Assembly: GCA_910587135.1 (NCBI GenBank)
Contig: CAJULF010000011.1
Coordinates: 55,787-67,576, forward strand
Source: an uncultured Oscillospiraceae bacterium
GTDB taxonomy: Bacteria; Bacillota; Clostridia; Oscillospirales; Ruminococcaceae
Direction of reading: 5' to 3'
Length of the DNA: 11,790 bases
This document shows, in pieces, positions 1-6,387 of this stretch. Numbering within the stretch: position 1 is the stretch's first letter; every line of letters starts with the position of its first letter. The notes under the pieces were generated by a model, which saw nothing but the letters and a program-made list of their open reading frames with translations, searched no databases and was not told where the DNA came from. Made by a program: the position numbers and the translations under genes.

Positions 1-21
1 CGGAGCTTTCACGGCGGGATA

Positions 22-50
22 GCCGCAGCAACGCAAAGCGTTGCTGCGGC
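22..50 (+). terminator. Perfect 13-bp GC-rich hairpin upstream of the SecA-like gene
   Basis: GCCGCAGCAACGC (22-34) and GCGTTGCTGCGGC (38-50) are perfect reverse complements with an AAA loop. The strong stem lies just before the ribosome binding site of the first gene, so it could be the transcription terminator of a gene to the left of the window. No uninterrupted T-run follows directly: the nearest T-rich stretch (ATTCTTTT) begins about 10 bases after the stem. It is therefore not a textbook intrinsic terminator and may instead be a leader or 3'-end stability element. Confidence 0.5.
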
Positions 51-87
51 GGTGCGGAAAATTCTTTTAAATCAGGAGAAAAGATAG

Positions 88-2349
88 GTGGATAATAAAG
101 CTATTGCTAAAATAAGAGCGCTCGCGGAAAGCGGGGACTGCTCGGGGAACACAGCGGAGGAGATATTCGCGCGGTGTTACAACGCAGCGCAAAAAACGCT
201 GGGGATAACACCCTTTGATGAGCAGATTGCCGCGGCGATATCCCTTTCCGATGGAAGACTGGTGCAGATGCAGACGGGCGAGGGGAAAACGCTGTGCGCC
301 GTTTTTGCTGCCTGCCGCGAAGCCTTGAACGGCGGTAATGTGCATATATTGACCTTTAACGATTATCTTGCGAGGCGCGACTGCGAGTGGATGAAACCGA
401 TATACGACGAGATGGGCGTTTCAGTAGGATATATCACTGAAAAGACGGAACGCGCGGAGCGGAAAGAACTGTACAAAAAGCAGGTACTTTATATTACGGC
501 AAAAGAAGCGGGATTTGATTATCTCAGGGACTTTGTGTGCTTCGATACAGAGGAAATGGTATTTCCCGAGCGGCTTAATATGGCGGTTGTGGACGAAGCG
601 GACAGTATTCTTATCGATGAGGCGCGCATACCGTTGGTAATAGCGGGAGATATGACCGTAAAAGAGGACGGCGGCACGGCGGAGGTATACAAAAAAATAG
701 CGGGCTTCACGGATAGCGATTTTGAGTACGATGAGGAGAGCAGAAACGTTTATCTGACGGACGAGGGAGCGGACAAAGCGGAGGAGATATTCGGGCAGGA
801 TATGTACTCCGAGGCGGGCGCTCCGCTGCTGGCTAAGGTATGCGCCTGCTTAAAGGCGCGGCATATCCTCAAGGAGGACAAAGATTATATAGTCAAGGAC
901 GGGCGGATACTGCTGATAGACGAATTTACGGGCAGAACCGCGGAGGGCAGAGTGTTCCCCGGGGAGCTTCAGACGGCGGCGGAGGCGAAGCACGGGCTGA
1001 AGATAACCTCGCGCGGAAGAATAATGGGTAATATCGCGCTTCAGTATTTTGCGCGGCTGTACCCGAAAATCGCGGGTATGACGGGTACGGCGGAATCCGC
1101 AGCGGAGGAATTCTCAAAGCTGTACGCGCTGGATATCGACGTTATCCCCACCCACCTGCCCTGTCAAAGAGAGGACAAGCCCTTAGAGCTGTATTACGAC
1201 GGTGAGGAAAAGCGCAGGGCGATAATCGCAGCGATATCCGAAGCAGCTGCGGCACAGCGCCCCGTGCTGGTAGGCACGGAGAGTATAGATGAAAGCGAGA
1301 GCATTGCCGGTGAGCTGCGCGGAAAAGGCATAGAGTGCTCCGTACTCAATGCCAAAAACGACACGGAGGAAGCCGGAATAATAGCCCGGGCGGGAGAAAA
1401 AGGAGCTGTGACCATCTCCACCAATATGGCGGGGCGCGGAGTGGATATCAAGCTCGGCGGCGAGGATTGCCGCGAAAAGGATTTCGTGACCTCGGCGGGC
1501 GGTCTGCTGGTGCTGGCTACCTCAATGAGGGAAAGCTCACGGATAACCAAGCAGCTCCGCGGACGCGCGGGGCGGCAGGGCGATGTAGGCGAGAGCCGTT
1601 TCTTCGCGGCTTTGGACGACGAGATAATGAAAAGGCTCGACCTTAAGTCGCTTGTTTCTGGTCGGCACTATCCCGCCGAAAAGACAAGCGGACGGCTTGA
1701 GGACAAAACGCTTTTAAAGGAAGCAGAGCGTATTCAGCGAATTTCCGAGGGAAACACCTGCGACGAGCGGGCAAACCTCATGAAGTACACCATGATAGGC
1801 GAGAAACACCGTGAGCTTACTTTCCGACGCAGAAAGACTCTGCTTGACGGCAGCTACAACAGCGAAATGTGGCAGCAAAACGCCACGGAAGAATACGAAC
1901 GGGCGGCGGAAAAATTCGGAGCAAAGCCGCTCCAAGCGCTTCAAAACAGAGTGCTGGCGGCGCTGCTGAACGAGTTCTGGTGCGACTATCTTGACTACAC
2001 GGCTTACCTGCGCGAGGGCATTCATCTTACGCAGATAGCGGGCAGAAACCCCGCGGAGGAATATAATATAGCGTGCGAGGAATATTACGACTCGGCAGCG
2101 GCAGCTATCCCGGACAGAATGGCGGAAAAGCTGAAGGAAGTGCTGAAATGCTCCGATCTTTCGGAATACAAGATCGCTGTTCCCGCAAGAACCTACACCT
2201 ACCTCCTAAACGATATGGGAGAGGAATTCAAAGCCAGACCCATACTGCTCTCGGTGTTTTCGGACGAGTCCGAGGTCGGAACGGAACAGCCCGAAAAGGA
2301 ACAAGGCGAAAAAAAGGGTTTTTTCAGGTCGCTTTTCGGCAAAAAATAA
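88..2349 (+). CDS. secA: SecA-family preprotein translocase ATPase, short form
   Basis: This is an ATP-driven motor that pushes unfolded preproteins through the SecYEG channel at the inner face of the membrane. The 753-residue protein shows the SecA landmarks in order: Walker A MQTGEGKT (61-68), NDYLARRD, FDYLRD, the DEAD-type box VVDEADSILIDEAR (D169-D172), DEFTGR (278-283), GMTGTA (330-335), TNMAGRGVDIKLGG (from 445) and LRGRAGRQGD (490-499). The rough order is NBD1 interrupted by the preprotein cross-linking domain (about 185-315), then NBD2, then the helical wing/scaffold region. Walker A lies about 40 residues nearer the N-terminus than in E. coli SecA. The usual C-terminal zinc motif (CxCxSGxxxxxCC) is absent and the protein ends in a basic, aromatic tail, KKGFFRSLFGKK. 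The start is a GTG with AGGAGA at 74-79, 8 bases upstream. mnmE follows after 20 bases, probably co-transcribed. The family assignment is firm; whether this is the housekeeping SecA or an accessory SecA2-like paralogue cannot be told here. Confidence 0.93.
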   Translation: MDNKAIAKIRALAESGDCSGNTAEEIFARCYNAAQKTLGITPFDEQIAAAISLSDGRLVQMQTGEGKTLCAVFAACREALNGGNVHILTFNDYLARRDCEWMKPIYDEMGVSVGYITEKTERAERKELYKKQVLYITAKEAGFDYLRDFVCFDTEEMVFPERLNMAVVDEADSILIDEARIPLVIAGDMTVKEDGGTAEVYKKIAGFTDSDFEYDEESRNVYLTDEGADKAEEIFGQDMYSEAGAPLLAKVCACLKARHILKEDKDYIVKDGRILLIDEFTGRTAEGRVFPGELQTAAEAKHGLKITSRGRIMGNIALQYFARLYPKIAGMTGTAESAAEEFSKLYALDIDVIPTHLPCQREDKPLELYYDGEEKRRAIIAAISEAAAAQRPVLVGTESIDESESIAGELRGKGIECSVLNAKNDTEEAGIIARAGEKGAVTISTNMAGRGVDIKLGGEDCREKDFVTSAGGLLVLATSMRESSRITKQLRGRAGRQGDVGESRFFAALDDEIMKRLDLKSLVSGRHYPAEKTSGRLEDKTLLKEAERIQRISEGNTCDERANLMKYTMIGEKHRELTFRRRKTLLDGSYNSEMWQQNATEEYERAAEKFGAKPLQALQNRVLAALLNEFWCDYLDYTAYLREGIHLTQIAGRNPAEEYNIACEEYYDSAAAAIPDRMAEKLKEVLKCSDLSEYKIAVPARTYTYLLNDMGEEFKARPILLSVFSDESEVGTEQPEKEQGEKKGFFRSLFGKK

Positions 2350-2359
2350 TCTGAGATTT

Positions 2360-2363
2360 GGAG
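2360..2363 (+). promoter_or_regulatory. Ribosome binding site fixing the mnmE start
   Basis: GGAG lies six bases before the ATG at 2370. The alternative in-frame TTG at 2358 overlaps this site and has no purine-rich site of its own, and the protein that starts at 2370 aligns with the usual MnmE N-terminus. Confidence 0.65.
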
Positions 2364-2369
2364 AAAATT

Positions 2370-3749
2370 ATGTCAACCGTGTGTGCGATAGCTACCCCCG
2401 CCGCTGTGGGAGGTATTTCTGTAATACGCATTTCGGGCGAAAGAGCGCGTGAAATAGCCGACAAGGTATTCAGAACCGTATCGGGACGGCTGCCCTCGGA
2501 GCTTGAAGGCTACCGCGCGGCATACGGCAAAATATACGACGGCGAGGAGCGTCTGGACGACGGGGTCATTCTTATGTTTCACGCTCCCCACAGCTACACG
2601 GGCGAGGACACGGCGGAGATATCCTGCCACGGGGGGATATACGTCACGCGCAGAGTGCTGACCGCCTGCATAAAGGCGGGGGCAGAGCCGGCGGCGGCGG
2701 GAGAATTCACCAAGCGCGCGCTGCTCAACGGAAAAATGTCGCTGACCCAGGCGGAGGCTGTGGCGGATATCATTTCGGCACAGGGCGGACAGCTTCTGGC
2801 GGCTTCAAACGATCAGCGCGAGGGCGCGCTGTACCGCCGTGCGGAAAGCGCCGCAGAAAAAATAATGGATATAAGCTCGCAGATATCCGCATGGATAGAT
2901 TACCCCGAGGACGACACGCCTACGGTCACCGAGGAATGGCTAATGGAAAAGCTGACAGCGGTAAAGAGCGAGCTTGACGCGCTTTTGGCGGGATACGACA
3001 GGGGCAAACTTATCCGGGAGGGCATTTCATGCACCATCGTGGGAAAGCCCAACGTCGGCAAATCCACCCTTATGAATCTTCTTGCGGGAGAGCAGCGCAG
3101 TATCGTAAGCGATATTGCGGGCACGACGCGGGACGTGGTGGAGGAAACGGTAAATCTCGGCGGCACGGTTCTGCGTCTTGCGGACTGCGCGGGGATCAGG
3201 GAAGCCTCCGACGAGGTGGAGAAAATCGGCGTTGAGATAATGCTGAAAAGACTGGGGCGCGCCGACCTTGTGCTGGCGGTGTTTGACGGGTCACGTCCGC
3301 TTTCGGGGGATGATATCTCACTGCTGGACAGGCTCGCGGAGTCAGAACGGCTTGGGAAAAAGGAGATTGTTCCCATTATAAATAAGTGTGACCTTGAGGA
3401 GAAGCTGGATTGTCGGGAGCTTGAAAGGCGGCTCGGCAGAGCGGTTTATATATCCGCAAAGGACGGTTCGGCGGCAGAGGAGCTTTCACGGGAGATAAAT
3501 TCCCGCTTCGGACTGAACGAGCTGGACGCGAACGCGGGGTATCTCGCCAACGAGCGCCAGAGAAGCTGTGTAACTCGGGCAGCACAGGCGGTAAACGAAG
3601 CTCTGAACGGTGTTATGGCGGGAGTTACCCCCGACGCGATAGGCGTAATGCTCGAACAGGCTCTTGATGCGATATATGAGCTTTCGGGGCGAAAAGCAAG
3701 CGACGAGGTAATAGACGAGGTGTTCAGGCGCTTCTGTGTGGGAAAGTAA
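2370..3749 (+). CDS. mnmE: tRNA uridine-5-carboxymethylaminomethyl modification GTPase MnmE
   Basis: MnmE works with MnmG to install the carboxymethylaminomethyl group on C5 of U34 in tRNAs that read split codon boxes, using a tetrahydrofolate one-carbon unit, with GTP hydrolysis driving the conformational cycle. The ATG at 2370 gives 459 residues, the normal family length. The N-terminal folate-binding domain begins MSTVCAIATPAAVGGISVIR. A helical domain follows, interrupted by the G domain: G1 GKPNVGKS (225-232), switch DIAGTTRD (248-255), G3 DCAG (272-275) and G4 NKCD (338-341). The C-terminus is FCVGK, which keeps the conserved catalytic cysteine (C456; FC[IV]GK is the family signature). 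The gene lies 20 bases after the SecA-like gene. The common mnmE neighbours (jag, yidC, mnmG, rsmG) are not visible, so the local order differs from the classical origin-region cluster, at least on this side. Confidence 0.97.
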   Translation: MSTVCAIATPAAVGGISVIRISGERAREIADKVFRTVSGRLPSELEGYRAAYGKIYDGEERLDDGVILMFHAPHSYTGEDTAEISCHGGIYVTRRVLTACIKAGAEPAAAGEFTKRALLNGKMSLTQAEAVADIISAQGGQLLAASNDQREGALYRRAESAAEKIMDISSQISAWIDYPEDDTPTVTEEWLMEKLTAVKSELDALLAGYDRGKLIREGISCTIVGKPNVGKSTLMNLLAGEQRSIVSDIAGTTRDVVEETVNLGGTVLRLADCAGIREASDEVEKIGVEIMLKRLGRADLVLAVFDGSRPLSGDDISLLDRLAESERLGKKEIVPIINKCDLEEKLDCRELERRLGRAVYISAKDGSAAEELSREINSRFGLNELDANAGYLANERQRSCVTRAAQAVNEALNGVMAGVTPDAIGVMLEQALDAIYELSGRKASDEVIDEVFRRFCVGK

Positions 3750-3885
3750 GCGGTACATACAAAGGTATTAAACAGATAATAATCGGCTTGTGGAAAAGTC
3801 GTCGCACCGCAATATTGAATCAGGATATTTTAAGAGAACCTGCCGCGGTTCGCGAAAAATTTCAAATAGAAATCGGGAGGGAAGC
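3750..3885. other. Intergenic stretch between mnmE and the first RCK gene
   Basis: These 136 bases hold no supportable gene. An in-frame GTG at 3790 would extend the downstream protein by 32 residues, but the extension does not resemble the RCK family and has no good ribosome binding site. No convincing terminator or sigma-A promoter was seen. The only structure is a short CGCG-GTT-CGCG repeat followed by AAAAA near 3845-3858. Confidence 0.5.
3875..3881 (+). promoter_or_regulatory. Ribosome binding site fixing the start of the first RCK gene
   Basis: GGGAGGG lies four bases before the ATG at 3886. It supports this start over the upstream GTG at 3790, since the Rossmann fold begins directly at the ATG (MNILVIGCGRVG). 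Confidence 0.7.
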
Positions 3886-4506
3886 ATGAACATATTGGTG
3901 ATAGGCTGTGGAAGAGTCGGAGCGGCTCTCGCCATAACGCTGGACAAAAAAGGGCATGACGTATCGGTAATAGACAGAAATCAGGAGCGGTTTGATGAGC
4001 TTTCCTCTCAATTCGGGGGCTTCACCACCACCGGCGTTCCCATTGATCAAGACGTACTCAAACGGGCAGGCATAAACACCTGCGACGCGCTTTTCGCAGT
4101 GACCGACGAGGACGACATGAATCTGATGGTGGCACAGCTCGCAAGACAGCTGTACAGCGTTCCGAAAATTTACGCGCGCATTACCGATATAACAAAGGGC
4201 GAGGTTTTTGAGGAAATGGGCATAAAGACCATCTGCCCCACCAAGCTCACCGTAAGCGCGGCATGCTCGGCGATAGAGGAGGAAGGCGCGGTAAGCGCGG
4301 ATCTGAATTTTGAGAACCACACCGTTCATTTTTCCTCCATGGAGACCCCCGAAACGCTTATCGGGAAAACTCCCGCGGACATCAAGTACGAAACGGGCGA
4401 GGTGCTTTTCGGCATAATAAGAAACAGCGCGGGGTTGATAATGTTCAGCGGACAACACATAACGTTTGCCGAGGGCGACAGACTTATATTTGCCGTTAAG
4501 GCTTAG
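3886..4506 (+). CDS. trkA: TrkA/KtrA-type RCK protein, potassium-transport regulator (first copy)
   Basis: This is a cytoplasmic regulator of the RCK type, which binds NAD(H) or ATP/ADP and gates TrkH/KtrB-like potassium channels. The 206-residue protein starts with a Rossmann nucleotide loop, VIGCGRVG (G7, G9, G12). An acidic residue (D30, in VIDRN) sits at the end of the second strand, where it normally contacts the ribose. RCK_N occupies roughly residues 1-120. The remainder looks like an RCK_C (TrkA_C) domain with the typical GKTPADI and GDRLIFAV strands at its end. The length fits a single RCK_N+RCK_C subunit. A second, distinct RCK protein lies 222 bases downstream. No channel gene is in the window, so the partner must be encoded to one side or elsewhere. 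The family call is strong; the exact transport system is unknown. Confidence 0.87.
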   Translation: MNILVIGCGRVGAALAITLDKKGHDVSVIDRNQERFDELSSQFGGFTTTGVPIDQDVLKRAGINTCDALFAVTDEDDMNLMVAQLARQLYSVPKIYARITDITKGEVFEEMGIKTICPTKLTVSAACSAIEEEGAVSADLNFENHTVHFSSMETPETLIGKTPADIKYETGEVLFGIIRNSAGLIMFSGQHITFAEGDRLIFAVKA

Positions 4507-4728
4507 GACGGCGCAGCCTGTAAAAAATCCAGCTGCAATGCAACATCGGCGCATGAAATTCCGAAAAGTCGTACACCTGCATATGTAAGTTTTAGCAGGG
4601 CATGCGGAGTGAAACAAAGCGTAACGGAGTACGCATTGTTAAAATTTGATTTTTATAACCGGCTTTATATCAAAATAACTTAACCGAATCACTTCAATGA
4701 GAGAAGTGTATTCAAATCAGGAGGGAGT
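4507..4728. other. 222-base gap between the two RCK genes
   Basis: This is the longest gene-free stretch in the window. It holds only tiny open frames without ribosome binding sites. The first half contains a GCGTA-ACGGAG-TACGC mini-hairpin (4619-4634) and a CCTGC/GCAGG pair a few dozen bases upstream. From about 4640 to 4680 it becomes distinctly AT-rich. That could hold a separate promoter for the second RCK gene, but no -35/-10 pair with good spacing was found. The last bases carry AGGAGGG (4719-4725), the ribosome binding site of the next gene. Confidence 0.45.
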
Positions 4729-5391
4729 ATGAGAGCAATTATCGTCGGCGGTGGAAAAGTGGGATTTTATCTTGCCAAGACGCTGCTTGAGCATGACTAC
4801 GATATAACGGTCATAGAAAGCGATAAGGAGCAGAGCAAATTCTGCGCGAACAATCTGGACGCGGAGGTTAACTGCGGTAACGGCACCACGGTAGAAGCGC
4901 TCGAAGCCTGCGGCGCGGACAGAGCGGACGCGGTGATCGCGGTCATGGGCAGGGACGAGAGCAATTTGGTGTGCTGCCAGACAGCAAAGGTGAAATTCGG
5001 AGTAAAACGAACCATAGCCAAGGTAAATAATCCCAAGAACACCGAAGCCATGAAAAGCCTGGGTGTGGATATCGTTATCTCGGCAACGGACAACATAATA
5101 CAGCAGCTGGAGCACGAGGTGGACATAAGCGCTATAAAAGAGCTTATAAAGCTGAACGACGATGAAGCGTCGCTTTTGGAGATAAATATTCCGAGAGAAT
5201 ACCCGCTGGAGGGGAAAAAGCTGTCCGAGCTTCCGCTGCCGCAGGGGTGCAATATCGCCTGTATAAACCGCGGCGGAAAAACGATAATCCCGCGCGGTCA
5301 GACAACGCTTTGCGGAGGGGACACCGTGCTTATCGTAACGCTGCGCTCTGTGGAAAAGGAACTCAGCAGGGCTCTAAGGATAAAGGATTGA
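4729..5391 (+). CDS. trkA: TrkA/KtrA-type RCK protein, potassium-transport regulator (second copy)
   Basis: This 220-residue RCK protein is predicted to be cytoplasmic and to bind nucleotide while controlling a potassium channel subunit. It opens with MRAIIVGGGKVGFYLA (G7, G9, G12), followed by an acidic strand-2 end residue (E30 in VIESD). It keeps the typical CGNGTT and DAVIAVMGRDESNLVCCQTA segments and ends in an RCK_C domain (about 140-215; GKKLSEL, GGDTVLIV). It differs clearly from the upstream copy, with E in place of D at the ribose position and different RCK_C sequence, so the pair looks like an old duplication or a hetero-oligomeric pair, not a recent repeat. The start is supported by AGGAGGG at 4719-4725. 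The DUF4261-type gene follows after 21 bases. Confidence 0.9.
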   Translation: MRAIIVGGGKVGFYLAKTLLEHDYDITVIESDKEQSKFCANNLDAEVNCGNGTTVEALEACGADRADAVIAVMGRDESNLVCCQTAKVKFGVKRTIAKVNNPKNTEAMKSLGVDIVISATDNIIQQLEHEVDISAIKELIKLNDDEASLLEINIPREYPLEGKKLSELPLPQGCNIACINRGGKTIIPRGQTTLCGGDTVLIVTLRSVEKELSRALRIKD

Positions 5392-5412
5392 CATAACGGG
5401 AGGATAAGGGCA

Positions 5413-6216
5413 ATGTTCGGAAAAAAGAAGAAAAGCGACGTGGGGAATTTTGCGGGATTTGCGCTGTTAAGCGAAGCAAAGTGGAGCAAGGCACAATTTA
5501 TAGCGGACATGAAATCGGAATGGAATATCGATGTTGCCGACGAAAAGCCGGAGGAAAACGACGTTGTGTACGCTCCCATAGGCAGCTTCAGGCTGGTAAT
5601 CGGAATGATGCCCGCGCCCATACCCGACGGCGCTCCCGAGCATTTCGCGCACGGAAACTATATGTGGCGGGACGCGGTTGAAACCGTAAAGAGCCACAAA
5701 GCGCATCTGCTCATATGCATACTCGGCGACGACGGGGATATACTCGAAAAGGGGCGGCTTTATGTGATGGCAAGCGCCGCCGTATTAAAGCAGGAGAGCG
5801 CGACAGCGTTTTATCAGGAGGGCGCGGTATACGAGCCTGAAATGTATCTTGTAGCGGCGCGAATGCTGAAATCACATCAGATCCCGCTGTTGAACTGGGT
5901 CTGGTTCGGTTTGTACAACGACGGCAAAATGGCGGGTTGTTATACCTACGGAATGCGGCGTTTCGGCAAGGAGGAAATGGAAGTATATGTTGCCTCCGAG
6001 GAAGCCGATCTGAACTCAATACGGGAATTTGTGATCAGCATCGCTACATATGTTATCGACACCGATGCAACCCTTCGGGACGGCGAGACCATAGGCTTTT
6101 CCGAAGAGCAGAAGCTCTCCATCAGATTAAGCAAGGGTATACTGCTGGAGGGCAAAACGCTGAAGATCACTTACGGGACCGACAATACAAAACAGCTCCA
6201 CGATACCGATTTATGA
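5413..6216 (+). CDS. DUF4261-type protein of unknown function
   Basis: This 267-residue protein has no signal peptide or membrane segment and is probably cytoplasmic. It begins with a strongly basic MFGKKKKS. It then shows features I associate with the DUF4261 family: an N-terminal GFALLSEAKWSKAQFIADM segment, a central aromatic stretch (LLNWVWFGLYNDGK), and a C-terminal GETIGFSEEQKLSIRLSKG signature (224-242), a segment usually close to the C-terminus in this family. The family assignment is from memory of the pattern. No enzymatic motif is visible and I do not assign a function. GGGAGG at 5398-5403 gives the start. It lies 21 bases after the second RCK gene, so it probably shares its transcript. 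The stop codon sits in the loop of an inverted repeat (6203-6241), which may mark the 3' end of this unit. Confidence 0.75.
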   Translation: MFGKKKKSDVGNFAGFALLSEAKWSKAQFIADMKSEWNIDVADEKPEENDVVYAPIGSFRLVIGMMPAPIPDGAPEHFAHGNYMWRDAVETVKSHKAHLLICILGDDGDILEKGRLYVMASAAVLKQESATAFYQEGAVYEPEMYLVAARMLKSHQIPLLNWVWFGLYNDGKMAGCYTYGMRRFGKEEMEVYVASEEADLNSIREFVISIATYVIDTDATLRDGETIGFSEEQKLSIRLSKGILLEGKTLKITYGTDNTKQLHDTDL

Positions 6217-6241
6217 TCTTATATAAGCCACAAATCGGTAT
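6203..6241. repeat. Perfect 10-bp inverted repeat spanning the stop codon of the DUF4261-type gene
   Basis: ATACCGATTT (6203-6212) and AAATCGGTAT (6232-6241) are exact reverse complements separated by 19 bases. The TGA stop (6214-6216) lies in the loop. No T-run follows, so it is not a standard intrinsic terminator. It could be an RNA 3'-end stabiliser, a processing site, or a palindromic protein-binding site ahead of the next gene. Confidence 0.55.
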
Positions 6242-6371
6242 AAGAACCTGTCCACATGGACCGATCGGGAAATTTGACGCAGGACAAGCACCGAGCGGCT
6301 ATGGGAACAAGTTCCAAAACGTTGCAAATCATACCGCAAAACGGAAATAATCTGAAAGGGGTTGGCTCCAT

Positions 6372-6378
6372 GAGGGAG
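6372..6378 (+). promoter_or_regulatory. Candidate ribosome binding site for the FtsA-like gene
   Basis: GAGGGAG lies nine bases before the ATG at 6388. A competing site, AAGGGG at 6356-6361, serves the in-frame ATG at 6370. The frame is open back to an ATG at 6256, but that codon lies within a small GTCC-ACAT-GGAC repeat and lacks a purine-rich leader. The choice between 6370 and 6388 is uncertain. Confidence 0.45.
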
Positions 6379-6387
6379 CGCGAAATT

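Noticed and set aside
3790..3885. Upstream GTG start for the first RCK protein (32 extra residues)
   Set aside because: The extension is not RCK-like and has no ribosome binding site, while the ATG at 3886 has GGGAGGG and starts directly at the Rossmann strand.
3862..4617. Long 251-residue - strand open frame opposite the first RCK gene
   Set aside because: It is antisense to a clear RCK gene, has biased composition typical of a shadow frame (many Cys, Arg, Tyr), no ribosome binding site and no recognisable domain.
4507..4728. ydaO-type c-di-AMP riboswitch between the RCK genes
   Set aside because: Only the short CCGAATC resembles the consensus; the remaining conserved stretches were not found, so it is not annotated.
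6256..6340. Possible c-di-GMP (GEMM-I) riboswitch before the FtsA-like gene, suggested by GACGCA followed by AAGC
   Set aside because: The other conserved parts of the GEMM core are missing and the two-stem arrangement could not be built by eye.
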